Assembly (NCBI GenBank): GCA_035575035.1 | Contig: DATLYH010000384.1 | Span: forward strand, 1 to 51,419 | Length of the DNA: 51,419 bases | From: DATLYH01 sp035575035 | GTDB lineage: Bacteria; Planctomycetota; Planctomycetia; Gemmatales; Gemmataceae | Direction of reading: 5' to 3' | Shown: positions 7,987-16,654 of the stretch, one piece after another | Layout of the letters: each line of letters opens with the position of its first letter | Numbering within the stretch: the first letter of the stretch is position 1 | Program-made: the position numbers and the translations under genes | Notes under the pieces: generated by a model | Database searches by the model: none | Seen by the model: the letters and a program-made list of their open reading frames with translations, nothing else | Told to the model about the DNA's origin: nothing

Positions 7987-8286
7987 TCAGGGCGTCGGGC
8001 CCGGCGCCGGCTCGGCCGGCTGCAGGGTCTGCTGCTCGAACTTGGTCAGGTATTTCCTCAGCAGCACTGCCACCTTCTCGGACGGCTGGGCCCCGACGCT
8101 GAGCCAGTACTTGATCCGATCCGGCTTGAGCCGGACGCGGTCGTCGGTGTTTGGGATCATCGGGTCGTAGGAGCCCAGTTCCTCGATGACCCGGCCGTCG
8201 CGCGGCTGGCGTGCGTCGATGGCCACGATGCGGAAATAAGGGCGGTGCTTGCGCCCCATCTTCTTCATACGGATGCGTACAGCCAC
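7987..8286 (-). CDS. rpsP: 30S ribosomal protein S16
   Basis: S16 binds 16S rRNA early in small-subunit assembly. The 99-residue protein starts at a GTG (8286) preceded by a GGAGGA-type site and reads AVRIRMKKMGRKHRPYFRIV, then DGRVIEELGSYDPM and RIKYWLSVGAQPSEKVA, all family hallmarks. Its end is a short Pro/Ala tail. It lies between ffh, from which it is separated by 185 bp of repeats, and trmD. Confidence 0.97.
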   Translation of the reverse strand: MAVRIRMKKMGRKHRPYFRIVAIDARQPRDGRVIEELGSYDPMIPNTDDRVRLKPDRIKYWLSVGAQPSEKVAVLLRKYLTKFEQQTLQPAEPAPGPTP

Positions 8287-8333
8287 ATTGTCCTCCGCGA
8301 ACCTTGTGCGAGCGGCCCACGTTAGCTGGTTTT

Positions 8334-8462
8334 TGGCGAGCGGCCCGCGTTAGCGGGCCGGTGTACCTGTGGGCCCGCGTCCGTGTTGGTCTTTTGGCGA
8401 GCGGCCCGCTAACGCGGGCCGGTAGTGCTGGGTCGTACTGGCCAGCTGACGCGGGCCGCTCG
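8334..8462. repeat. Cluster of three GCGAGCGG-family palindromes
   Basis: The gap between ffh and rpsP holds three related hairpins: GGCGAGCGGCCCGCG-TTAGCGGGCC, the same with the centre inverted (CCCGCTAACGCGGG), and one on the opposite strand ending GGGCCGCTCGCC. The inner GCCCGCGTTAGCGGGC is itself a near-perfect palindrome. They add nothing coding and could act on mRNA processing between ffh and rpsP. Confidence 0.8.
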
Positions 8463-8471
8463 CCCTGATCT

Positions 8472-9923
8472 CTACCTTCGCCTCTTTCTCTTTTTCTTCC
8501 GCTCCTCGGCTCGTTCCTTGGCGGTCTTGCGGTGACCAGTGCCGATCTTCTGCTTGGGGAGCATGACGCCTGGCTGGAACAGGCCCGCCCGGCCCAGGCC
8601 GGTCACCATCTTGATCCGCTCCCAGATGCTCATCTTGGCCATCTGCCGCATCAGGGTGCGGAGCTGCTCGAACTGCGCCAGGAAGTGCTTGATTTCGTGG
8701 GGCTCGACGCCGCTGCCGGCGGCGATGCGGCGGCGACGACTGATGTCAATGATATCCGGGTTGCGCCGCTCCTCCTTGGTCATCGAATCGATCATCCCCT
8801 GAATGCGCCTCAGGACATCCTCGGGGTCTTCCCCCTCGGGGATCATGTCGCTCATGCCCGGCATAGCGGCCAGCATGTCGCGCACCGGCCCCATCTTCTT
8901 GAGCTGCTCGAGCTGCTTGCGGAAGTCGTCCAGGTTAAAATCGCCTTCCTGGAGCTTCTTTTGCTGCTTCTGGATCTCTTCCTGGTCCAGCTCCATCTGC
9001 ACCCGGGCCACCTTCTGGACCAGGCTCATCAGGTCGCCCTGGCCCAGGATGCGCGAGGCCATCCCCTCGGGGCGGAACTCCTCCAACCGGTCGAGCTTCT
9101 CGCCGACGCCGATAAACTTGATCGGGACCTTGGTGACTTCCTTGATCGACAAGGCCGCACCGCCCCGGGCATCGCCGTCGAGCTTGGTCAGGATGACGCC
9201 ATTCAACTCCAGCGCCTCGTTGAACGCCCGGGCGCTGTTGACGGCATCCTGGCCGGTCATGGCGTCGCAGACCAGATAGACCTGGTCCGGCTTGACCAGG
9301 CGGTCGATCTGCCTCAGCTCGTCCATCGGCATTTCGTCGATGTGGAGCCGGCCGGCGGTATCGAGGATGACGGTGTCGAGCAGGGTTTTTTTGGCGTAGG
9401 CGACGGCGTTGCGGCAGACGTCCACAGGGGTGGAGGGCATCTCGCTGTAGACCGGGACGCCGATCTGCTCACCGAGGATCTTCAGCTGCTCAACAGCGGC
9501 GGGGCGCTGGAGGTCGGCGGCGACCAGGAGCGGCTTGCGGCCGCGCTCCTTGAGGGTCAGGGCGAGCTTGGCGGCAGTGGTGGTCTTGCCGCTGCCTTGC
9601 AGGCCGCAGAGCATGATGACGGTCGGCCGGTCCTTGGCGAAGTGAAAACTGTGATCGACCGGCCCCATCAGGTTGACCAGTTCGTCGTAGACGATCTTGA
9701 CGATCTGCTCGCTGGGGTCGAGGGTGCGGAGCACCTGCTGGCCAAGCGACCGCTCGGTGACACGGGCGATGAAGTCGTTGGCCACCGTGTAGTTGACATC
9801 GGCGTCGAGCAGGGCCTTGCGGACTTCCTGCAGCCCGTCGCGGATGTTCGCTTCGGTGAGCCGGCCGCGGCCGCGCAATTTCTTCAGGGCCTCGGCGAGG
9901 CCTCGCTGGATGCCTTCAAACAT
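8472..9923 (-). CDS. ffh: Signal recognition particle protein Ffh
   Basis: Ffh binds 4.5S RNA and signal sequences and delivers ribosomes to the FtsY receptor. The 483-residue protein has the N-domain helix bundle (residues 1-90), the G domain with P-loop GLQGSGKTTT (about 107-116), DTAGRLHIDE, TKLDGDARGG and the closing GVGEKLDRLEEF, and the methionine-rich M domain with RRIAAGSGVEPHEIKHFL for RNA binding (about 405-425). The C-terminus is a Lys/Arg tail. Length is slightly above the usual 450-460. It heads the ffh-rpsP-trmD-rplS run. Confidence 0.98.
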   Translation of the reverse strand: MFEGIQRGLAEALKKLRGRGRLTEANIRDGLQEVRKALLDADVNYTVANDFIARVTERSLGQQVLRTLDPSEQIVKIVYDELVNLMGPVDHSFHFAKDRPTVIMLCGLQGSGKTTTAAKLALTLKERGRKPLLVAADLQRPAAVEQLKILGEQIGVPVYSEMPSTPVDVCRNAVAYAKKTLLDTVILDTAGRLHIDEMPMDELRQIDRLVKPDQVYLVCDAMTGQDAVNSARAFNEALELNGVILTKLDGDARGGAALSIKEVTKVPIKFIGVGEKLDRLEEFRPEGMASRILGQGDLMSLVQKVARVQMELDQEEIQKQQKKLQEGDFNLDDFRKQLEQLKKMGPVRDMLAAMPGMSDMIPEGEDPEDVLRRIQGMIDSMTKEERRNPDIIDISRRRRIAAGSGVEPHEIKHFLAQFEQLRTLMRQMAKMSIWERIKMVTGLGRAGLFQPGVMLPKQKIGTGHRKTAKERAEERKKKRKRRR

Positions 9924-10202
9924 GAGTCGATCACCTGCCGCCGAGAAGATCAGGGCGGATCGAACCCATCGCCCCTTGCGCTCGGCGGTAAACCATCAAT
10001 TATAGGGAAAAGGATGCCCCAGTGCAACGGAGGCGACCGCCTCGCGGTACAGGCGCCGTTCCGTTGGTGCGGGTGAAATCCTGGGAGAGAAGCCCGAAGC
10101 GACGCAGGCAGCCGTTGAGGCTGCCGGACTGATCATGAGCTGTCACACCGCCCTGGGCCAGGTAGGCCGAAATCCAGACGTGCGCGGCATGACCGGTTGC
10201 GG

Positions 10203-11648
10203 TTAGGGCTGACTGTGCACATACACCAGCACTGCCAGGCACGCTCCCAGGCCGATCACCAGGCCCCACTTCACCAAGCCGACCGTCCGCTGGAAGCGTG
10301 GTTCCAGGGTCGGGTCTCGCAGCACCTGTTGCAGGAAATCGACGCGGCGGGCGATTGTCGAGTGCTGCCAGGATTGCAGCCAGCCCGGCCGGTCGCGGCT
10401 AATGCCGTTCAAAAACGCCACCTTCTCCAAAGCGGCGATGAAAATCCGGATGCCGGTCGGGCAGAGGCCCTGACCGTCGGGTGCCAGCACCACGTGGTCG
10501 TCGTGGCCGAGACAGTCCTTTCGCAAGCACGAGACCGCCCGGCAGCCGTAGATGTCCGCCTGGCGCTCGCAGCGGCGCGACAGGAAGCCGAAGACCACGA
10601 AGATGTACGCCCCCAGCACGCCGATCAGCGGCACCACTGCCAGGTCCTCGCGGGTGCTCGCCGGCAGGAACAGGGCGACGCCGCTCCAAACGACGAACAG
10701 GCTCAGCAGCAGGAAGCCGAGGTAATACGGCATATGCCGATGCTTGACATGGCCGATCTCGTGGCCGAAGACCGCCTCCACTTCCTCCGGCGTCAGGTCG
10801 GTGATCAGCCGGTCGGTCAGCAGCACATAGCGCGGTGCCGGCAGCACGCCGGCGACCATGGCATTGGCCACGCCGCCGCGCGTGTTCCAGACCAGGATGT
10901 CGCTACAGCGAAAGTTCAGCCGCCGGGCCGTGGCCAGGAGCCGGGCGCGGAGCGGGCAGTCCGGCAGCGGCCGCAGCCCCAGTACCAGCCGCAGAATCCA
11001 CGGCATGCAGACCAGCACCGCCACCCCCAGTGCCCCGCCCACAAAGGTTAGCCCCACCTGCCAACTCTGCTCGGCGCCGGGGAACAGCTTGCGCAGTCCT
11101 TTCTCCAGGACCAGCAACAGCAGCGGGATGAGCACCAGCGCCAGGTTGTGCCGGACATGGAAGCCGACGTAGGCCCAGCGGCCCCAGAACGCCTCCCCTT
11201 CGACCGCGACCGGGGCGTGCAGGGCCGACTCGGCATCGTAGAAGCAGGCCCACGACAACACCAGGGCCGCCAGGAACGGCGCCAGGGTGAGCAACTCGCT
11301 GGCCAGGACCAGCGGGCCGGCCGCCGACGGCTCGGGGCAGCAGAGCCGGTTCACCGCCCAGCCCCAACCGAACAGGTACAGGGCCCCTCCGTAGACCGCG
11401 AACAGGCCGAGCAGGTGGTAAAGCCGCCACGAGCCGTAACGGCGGAGCACCGCCTCCCGCCGGCCGGGGTCGCGCGCCACGCGCCGCTGCACCTCCCGGG
11501 AGATGGCCACCGCCGTCGCTACTCCCAGCCCCATCGCCAACCAGGTGAGCAGGGTGCTGCGGGCCGGCGTGCCGACCCAGGCCGCCGGCGCCGGCCAATC
11601 GTCCGGCAAGCAAGCCAGGGTAAGGAAGAGAAGCAGCAGAAAGGGCAT
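10203..11648 (-). CDS. M48 family membrane metalloprotease
   Basis: From ATG 11648 the protein is 481 residues. It has an N-terminal signal/anchor (FLLLLFLTLACL), several transmembrane helices (for example LGLFAVYGGALYLFGWGWAV and VGLTFVGGALGVAVLVCMPW), and the zinc-binding HEIGHVKHRHMPYY at about residue 295, followed by two hydrophobic segments. This is the M48 (Ste24/HtpX-like) arrangement. A third zinc ligand is probably the Glu of CERQADIYG. The chain ends with one more membrane helix. ATG 11648 is chosen over an in-frame TTG at 11675 because GGAGA lies about 10 bases upstream. Substrates are unknown; family members clear damaged membrane proteins or process peptides. Confidence 0.88.
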   Translation of the reverse strand: MPFLLLLFLTLACLPDDWPAPAAWVGTPARSTLLTWLAMGLGVATAVAISREVQRRVARDPGRREAVLRRYGSWRLYHLLGLFAVYGGALYLFGWGWAVNRLCCPEPSAAGPLVLASELLTLAPFLAALVLSWACFYDAESALHAPVAVEGEAFWGRWAYVGFHVRHNLALVLIPLLLLVLEKGLRKLFPGAEQSWQVGLTFVGGALGVAVLVCMPWILRLVLGLRPLPDCPLRARLLATARRLNFRCSDILVWNTRGGVANAMVAGVLPAPRYVLLTDRLITDLTPEEVEAVFGHEIGHVKHRHMPYYLGFLLLSLFVVWSGVALFLPASTREDLAVVPLIGVLGAYIFVVFGFLSRRCERQADIYGCRAVSCLRKDCLGHDDHVVLAPDGQGLCPTGIRIFIAALEKVAFLNGISRDRPGWLQSWQHSTIARRVDFLQQVLRDPTLEPRFQRTVGLVKWGLVIGLGACLAVLVYVHSQP

Positions 11649-11880
11649 GACCGGATGGTCTCCAGGCCGGAACAAGATCCTGCACTATTCTAATCCCTGT
11701 TCCCTTCCTGGCAAAGCCACTCCGGGAAGGCTTCGCGGTGCGGGTTGCGGCAGGGGTCTGCGCAGAATACTCAGGCCCAGCGAATGGGAAGCGCTTGCCA
11801 GGACCACGCCGGCCGGTTTATATTGCTTCGGTCCGGGCAGAGCGCCCGAAAACCTCTCAGCCCAGGCGGGGAGATTGCCC

Positions 11881-13212
11881 ATGTCCAAGAAGATCAGCCT
11901 GGCAGTGCTGCTCGGTTTTACCCTTTTGGCGCTGCTCGGGGCGAATGGCCCGGCGCCCCCGGTGAAGCCGGCCCCGACAGCCGAACAACTGGTCGAACAG
12001 CTGGGCGACCCCGACTTCCACAAGCGCAACGCCGCCGTCGCCCAGCTTGAGGCCCTTGGCGCCGCCGCGCTTCCCGCCCTGTACAAGGCTCAGAACCATG
12101 ACGATCCCGAAGTCCGCCGGCGTGCCGGCGAGTTGATCCCTATCCTCGAGGCCGCCTCCCTGCTGGCTCCCCGGCGCGTGACCCTCAACGCCCAACAGCA
12201 GCCCATCCGCCAGGTGCTCGACGCAATCGCCAAACAGACCGGCTACCGGATCGAGTGCTGGGTCGGCAACGAGCAGCAGCGCTACGATTTTCAGTTTGAC
12301 AACCAGCCCTTCTGGCAGGCCCTCGACCATGTCTGCCACGCGGCCGGGCTGGTCCTGCAACAGGGCTACGGCGACAACCAGCTGCGGTTGCACCATCAGG
12401 ACGGCTACGTCCCTTACGTTTACTATGACGGCCCTGTCCGCGTGGTGGCCAACGGCTTTCAGCACCACCGCAGCATTGACTTTTCCTTCCTGCCCCGCAC
12501 GCCGAGCGGCTCGCGGCGCTCTGAGAGCCTGTACTTCTCGTTCAGCATCTTCGTGGAGCCGCGGCTGCCGCTCCTGGGCATGGGCGAGACCCGTCTGACC
12601 GCCGCCTACGACAGCGAAAACCACTCGATGTTGCCTCATCCCACCGGCTCGTCGGCAGACCCGGAACCGTTCGGCCGACGTTGGACCTCGCGCTACGGCA
12701 GCGGCTACCGCAGTTACAGCCACCAGACGCAGGTCGCCCTGCTCCCCCCTGCCGAGAAGGCGCAGTCGGTCAAACTGATCCAGGGGAGCGTGCCAATCCT
12801 GCTGCTGGCCAATCAGAAGCCGGAAGTGATCACCGACAAGGTGCTGGAAAGCAAGGGCAAGCGGGTCAAGGTAGGCGCGACCTCGTTTGTGATCGAGGAC
12901 GTGACCGCGACGGCCAACAAGCAGTACCAGATCAAGATGACGATCACGGAAGAGGGCAAGGACAACCCCAACGACTACACCTGGATCAACTCCCTGTACC
13001 AGCGGATTGAGCTGCACGACGAGGAAGGGAACAAGTACCAGATGTACGGCAACAGCTGGGGCAGCAGCGGGCCGAACCACGCCAACGTCACCTTCACCTA
13101 CGCCAGCCGAGGCAACGCCAAGTTGGGTCCCCCAAGCAAGCTGATCTACTACCTCTGGTCCACTGTGCAGCACCAGGTCCGGTTCGAGTTCCGCAACCTG
13201 CCGCTGCCGTGA
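11881..13212 (+). CDS. Secreted protein with HEAT-like repeat and STN/secretin-like short domain
   Basis: The 443-residue protein starts at ATG 11881, with GGGGAG about 8 bases upstream and a signal peptide (ISLAVLLGFTLLALLGANG). Residues about 40-90 form a HEAT-like pair (LVEQLGDPDFHKRNAAVAQL, DDPEVRRRAGELIPIL). Residues about 100-160 (VTLNAQQQPIRQVLDAIAKQ, FDNQPFWQALDHVCHAAGLV) match the short N-terminal STN type domain seen in secretins and TonB receptors. The last 150 residues form a beta-rich domain with no recognisable name. A strong terminator follows. Location should be periplasmic; the function is unknown. Confidence 0.8.
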   Translation: MSKKISLAVLLGFTLLALLGANGPAPPVKPAPTAEQLVEQLGDPDFHKRNAAVAQLEALGAAALPALYKAQNHDDPEVRRRAGELIPILEAASLLAPRRVTLNAQQQPIRQVLDAIAKQTGYRIECWVGNEQQRYDFQFDNQPFWQALDHVCHAAGLVLQQGYGDNQLRLHHQDGYVPYVYYDGPVRVVANGFQHHRSIDFSFLPRTPSGSRRSESLYFSFSIFVEPRLPLLGMGETRLTAAYDSENHSMLPHPTGSSADPEPFGRRWTSRYGSGYRSYSHQTQVALLPPAEKAQSVKLIQGSVPILLLANQKPEVITDKVLESKGKRVKVGATSFVIEDVTATANKQYQIKMTITEEGKDNPNDYTWINSLYQRIELHDEEGNKYQMYGNSWGSSGPNHANVTFTYASRGNAKLGPPSKLIYYLWSTVQHQVRFEFRNLPLP

Positions 13213-13254
13213 GAGGGTTGAATCCCAGGAGACACCGACGGGCCCAGAGCCAAT

Positions 13255-13316
13255 AAAAAGCCAGGAAGAGAGGATCCACGCCCGAGCGCCCGGATCCTCT
13301 CTTCCTGGCTTTTTTC
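13255..13316. terminator. Bidirectional rho-independent terminator
   Basis: A 23-bp inverted repeat with arms running from AAAAAGCCAGGAAGAG to CTCTTCCTGGCTTTTTT encloses a 14-base loop. With a T run on the right and an A run on the left it can end transcription in both directions, which suits the convergent genes 11881-13212 (plus) and 13388-14014 (minus). Confidence 0.92.
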
Positions 13317-13387
13317 TTCTGATCGTTATGGTCTTCTTGATTTTGCTTCCTTCTCTGTACCCTCGGTGTCTCTGTGGTTAGTCCTTC

Positions 13388-14014
13388 TTACCAACTCACA
13401 CGCTCGGTGGTGGTGCCGACGCCCAGGCGGTAGCAGAGCTGCTCGAAGATTTCTCGGTAGCGCGGGTCGGTGCTGTGCAGATGCTCCCCTTCGGTGATCA
13501 GTTTCAGATTATCGTCCCGCGCGACCCCCATCTGCCGCAGGATGCGCTCGAAAGGCTCCAGGTCGTGAGCGTAAATCACCAGGAGCTTGTGTTCATCGAA
13601 CTGCACTTCCATCGGCTGGTTGGTTGCCACCACGGCGACCCCGGTGCAGCCGTCGTTAAGCAGCAGGTCCTCGTAGTCGCACAGGTAGCTCATCAGCACG
13701 GGCAGGTCAATGTGTTGGCGGAAAAGGTCGCGGTGGGTGTTGTCGGTGCTGTCATGGCTGGTTTCCAGCACCACATCCACTACCTCGCCCAAAGGCTCCA
13801 ACAGGGCCAGGAAGGTGTCAAAGAGCCGTTCCGACGAGACGGCGGCGGCCAGGACCGGAACTTTCAGCCCGGCCCGCTCGTCGCGGAAGACATCGAGGCG
13901 GTAGCCTTGCCGCGGCACTACCTGTAAGTCCAGGGATGGACGGATCGCGTCGGTCAAACGGAAATCGCCGTAGCGGTCCACCTGCAAGTGGGCAGCCAGT
14001 TTCTCTGAACTCAC
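13388..14014 (-). CDS. Conserved-looking protein of unknown function, 208 aa
   Basis: I do not recognise a named family. The protein is soluble, acidic and without signal peptide, and starts at GTG 14014. It alternates strands and helices (LKVPVLAAAVSSERLFDTFLAL, VVDVVLETSHDS, VLMSYLCDYEDLLLNDGCTG split over the fold, EVQFDEHKLLVIYAHDLEP) and looks like a compact alpha/beta domain. Coding bias, clean start and shared terminator support a real gene. Its neighbours are unrelated, so context gives no function. Confidence 0.7.
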   Translation of the reverse strand: MSSEKLAAHLQVDRYGDFRLTDAIRPSLDLQVVPRQGYRLDVFRDERAGLKVPVLAAAVSSERLFDTFLALLEPLGEVVDVVLETSHDSTDNTHRDLFRQHIDLPVLMSYLCDYEDLLLNDGCTGVAVVATNQPMEVQFDEHKLLVIYAHDLEPFERILRQMGVARDDNLKLITEGEHLHSTDPRYREIFEQLCYRLGVGTTTERVSW

Positions 14015-14437
14015 CAGATCACCTTGCTTTGAGGCGTCAGGGGTGGGAATGCATCAGCGCATGGACCGCGGGGCCGCGGTCGCCGTTGCTGAAATATAGG
14101 TCGCGTTCGGCGCCGCTGCCACCGGCGCCGCCAGATTCCAGGCCGGCACCAAGTAGGCGATACGCGGAAGATGCCTGCTACTTTAGGCCGGCCATTATGG
14201 CGCCGATGAAACTCGTTGGGAATGGGGCAGTTACGCAGGGAGGACACCCCGAGGCAGCGGATTCCGGCCCGGCCAAGTCTGCGGTTGGCTCCATTGTGGA
14301 AGCGGGTATCATGGGAGACATGAAATTGCCGACCCCGGCCCCCTCACCCCTCCCCCTCTCCCGCGCGCGGGGGCGAGGGTGGTAGGGTGAGGGGGCGTGG
14401 GCGACGCCTTGCCTGGCCCCTGGCACAAAAGGAGTCA
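14015..14437. other. Intergenic region with a CCCTCACCC palindrome
   Basis: This 423-bp gap between divergent genes must hold promoters for 13388-14014 and 14438-15988, but no convincing -35/-10 pair was identified. The right end holds an imperfect palindrome (14341-14393). Nothing else was recognised. Confidence 0.5.
14341..14393. repeat. CCCTCACCC/GGGTGAGGG imperfect palindrome
   Basis: Arms CCCTCACCC and GGGTGAGGG enclose a CCTCTCCCGCGCGCGGGGGCG-like core with further pairing. The same kind of C/T-rich to G/A-rich hairpin occurs at 16164-16263, 18387-18463 (inside a gene), 31267-31364 and 44429-44524 (inside a gene). Confidence 0.75.
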
Positions 14438-15988
14438 ATGATGCGCCGGTATGCGATCGGTTTTCTGGGATTGTTCCTCTGGGCCGCCCTGGCCCGCCCC
14501 GCCGAGGCCCCGGGCAAACTGGTCAAGGAACTCTGGGATGCCGCCTACCTCGAAGGGAACAAGGTCGGCTACTTCCGCACCACCGTCCACCAGACCGAGC
14601 GCGACGGCCACGAACTGCTCCGCACCACCGTCGAGCTGAATCTGACCGTCAAGCGCTTTAATACCCTGGTCAATCTCCGCATGGAAACCGGCACCGAGGA
14701 GACACCCGACGGCAAAGTCACTGCCGTCTTCATGCGTCAGTTCTTCGACCGGGGCAAGCAACTCGTCCTGGTCGGCACCGTGGCCGGTAATCAGCTGCAT
14801 GTCAAGGTGGATGGCGGGCGCATCGACAAGAAGATCCCCTGGAACGATCAGGTGATCGGCCTGCAAAAGCAGGAGCGGTTCTTCCGGGAAAAGCAAGCCA
14901 AACCGGGCGACCGCTTCACTTACCTGAGCTACGAACCGACCCTGAACACCGTGGTCACCATTCGGGCCGTCGTCAAGGATGAGGAGGAGGTGGATGTCCT
15001 GCGACCGCGCGCCTCCGGCGGCAAGGTCGGGGTCGAACGGGTCAAGGAGCGGTTGCTCCGGGTCGAGATGGTGCCGGACAAGGTCGAGGTGCCCGGCAGC
15101 AGCGTCCAGCTGCCGGGGATGGTTTCCTGGCTCGACAAGGAGTTGATGCCGGTGCGCTCGCAGATGGAGCTACAGCCCTTGGGCAAAGTGACCTTCTACC
15201 GCACCAGCCGCGAGATAGCGACTGGTCAGGGCGGCACGGTAGCGCAGGTGGCCGATTTGGGGTTGGCGGCGCTGATCCCGCTCCGCAAGGCCATTAGCCG
15301 TCCCTATGATACCCGCTCCGCCGTCTACCGCATCACGGTCAAGGGGGACGACGATGTGACGACCACCTTCGCCCAGGACGACCGGCAGCAGGTGAAGAAG
15401 GTCGATCGGAACACGCTGGAATTGCATGTCCGCTCGATCCGCGAGCCAGGCTCGGCCGAGGACGCGGGCCGGCCGGGGGACGAGTTCCTGGAAAGCTGCT
15501 ATTACCTCAAGAGTGATGACCCCGAGGTGCAGCGACTGGCCCGCCAGGCGGTCGGCTCGGAAACCGATCCGTGGAAGAAGGCGCTGGCGATCGAGCGCTG
15601 GGTACACAACAAGATGCGGTTAAACAACGGCGTGGCCTTCGCGCCGGCCGACCAAGTGGCCCGGGATTTGCAGGGAGATTGTCGGCAGCATGCCATACTG
15701 ACGGCGGCAATGTGCCGGGCGGTCGGTGTGCCGTCGCGGACTGCCGTGGGGCTCGTCTACGTCAACGACCGTCAGCGTGGCCCGGTGCTGGGGTTTCACA
15801 TGTGGACAGAGGTCTGGGTCCGGGGCCGATGGCTGGCGATCGACGCTACCTTGGGGCAGGGCTTTGTCGGCGCCACCCACCTGAAGATCGCCGACCACAG
15901 CTGGCACCAGACCGAGTCGCTCACCCCGCTGCTGCCTGTCGCCCGGGTGCTGGGCAAGATTGCCGTCGAGGTTCTGAGCGTGGAATAG
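14438..15988 (+). CDS. Secreted transglutaminase-like protein
   Basis: The 516-residue protein starts at ATG 14438 (ATG 14441 is equally possible; GGAG lies just upstream) with a signal peptide ending near PAEAPG. The last third is a transglutaminase-like cysteine-protease fold: DCRQHAILTAAMCRAVGVPS (Cys about residue 418), GFHMWTEVWVRGRWLAIDAT (His, then Asp). The Cys-His-Asp order matches the family catalytic triad. The N-terminal 280 residues are beta-rich (LWDAAYLEGNKVGYFRTTVH) and resemble the accessory region of planctomycete transglutaminase-domain proteins. It is probably periplasmic. Peptide cleavage or crosslinking is possible by family; substrates are unknown. Confidence 0.87.
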   Translation: MMRRYAIGFLGLFLWAALARPAEAPGKLVKELWDAAYLEGNKVGYFRTTVHQTERDGHELLRTTVELNLTVKRFNTLVNLRMETGTEETPDGKVTAVFMRQFFDRGKQLVLVGTVAGNQLHVKVDGGRIDKKIPWNDQVIGLQKQERFFREKQAKPGDRFTYLSYEPTLNTVVTIRAVVKDEEEVDVLRPRASGGKVGVERVKERLLRVEMVPDKVEVPGSSVQLPGMVSWLDKELMPVRSQMELQPLGKVTFYRTSREIATGQGGTVAQVADLGLAALIPLRKAISRPYDTRSAVYRITVKGDDDVTTTFAQDDRQQVKKVDRNTLELHVRSIREPGSAEDAGRPGDEFLESCYYLKSDDPEVQRLARQAVGSETDPWKKALAIERWVHNKMRLNNGVAFAPADQVARDLQGDCRQHAILTAAMCRAVGVPSRTAVGLVYVNDRQRGPVLGFHMWTEVWVRGRWLAIDATLGQGFVGATHLKIADHSWHQTESLTPLLPVARVLGKIAVEVLSVE

Positions 15989-16050
15989 AGGCATTTGGAT
16001 AGCTTGACCAGGGGAAACCGTCTATACTTTGTCTGGCTGCGCTCCGCCGG

Positions 16051-16126
16051 CCGGCAAGCGAGCGGCCAGCGTGAGCTGGCCGGTGAGTCCGGCAAGCGAG
16101 CGGCCAGCGTGAGCTGGCCGGTGAGT
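16051..16126. repeat. 38-bp tandem repeat, two copies, GCGAGCGG family
   Basis: Two identical 38-bp units, each beginning CCGGCAAGCGAGCGGCCAGC and containing the palindrome GGCCAGC-GTGA-GCTGGCC. The core links it to the repeats at 6784, 8334 and 21622. Confidence 0.9.
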
Positions 16127-16163
16127 CCGGCGGGGCGCGGATGTGTCTCCCAACGGGCGGCCG

Positions 16164-16263
16164 CACCCCTCACCTCACCTCGCGCCTGCCGAGGGGGCGA
16201 GGGGAGAAGCAGGTGTTCTCCTTGCCTCTTCCGAGAGAGCGAGGAATGGAGGTGAGGGCGGTG
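16164..16263. repeat. Large CACCCCTCACCTC palindrome
   Basis: The outer arms CACCCCTCACCTC and GAGGTGAGGGCGGTG enclose a second, inner CT/GA-rich pair. It is of the same class as 14341-14393 and 31267-31364. Confidence 0.65.
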
Positions 16264-16654
16264 CCCGGCGCGAAGCCGCCTGGCAGGGAGAGGTGTTATA
16301 CTGTTTGGGATGAGGCTCGCGCAGCTACCAGCCGGGCGGCCGTCAGCGCGCCCCTTGGACGTCCCCCTTTTCCATCACCGTCTCGAACGTGCTTTCCCGG
16401 GATGGAGAGAAGTGTAAGCAAAAGAAAAAACATGGCGCACGGGGCAGCGAAGTAACAGATAATGGCAGCCATCCCCGGGCCGGCTCCCAGGCCCCGGGGG
16501 CCGGCGCCGGGGATAAGCCCCCGGTGGGTCCCGCCGCAAGGCTGCCCTGCGATTCCGGGAGATCTCGGCGGCACACCTGCTCCCGCACTTCCAACCTTGG
16601 CCAGGGGATGAAGGCGAGCCGGGCCGGTCAACGGAGTGCAACTGAGGAACCTCG

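Larger units (their letters stand above)
15989..16654. other. Long intergenic region rich in repeats
   Basis: This 666-bp gap contains the 38-bp tandem repeat (16051-16126) and a large CCTCACC palindrome (16164-16263). The part from 16264 to 16654 has a few short open frames with no recognisable protein. The promoter of the helicase-like gene should lie near its right end; AACTGAGGAACCTCG just before 16655 supplies the ribosome site. Confidence 0.5.

Noticed and set aside
8532..10076. A 514-codon plus-strand frame opposite ffh
   Set aside because: Ffh is unmistakable on the minus strand; the shadow is Leu/Asp/His-rich without structure.
10000..10269. An 89-codon minus-strand frame after the M48 gene
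   Set aside because: It overlaps the M48 3' end, lacks a ribosome site and has no recognisable pattern.
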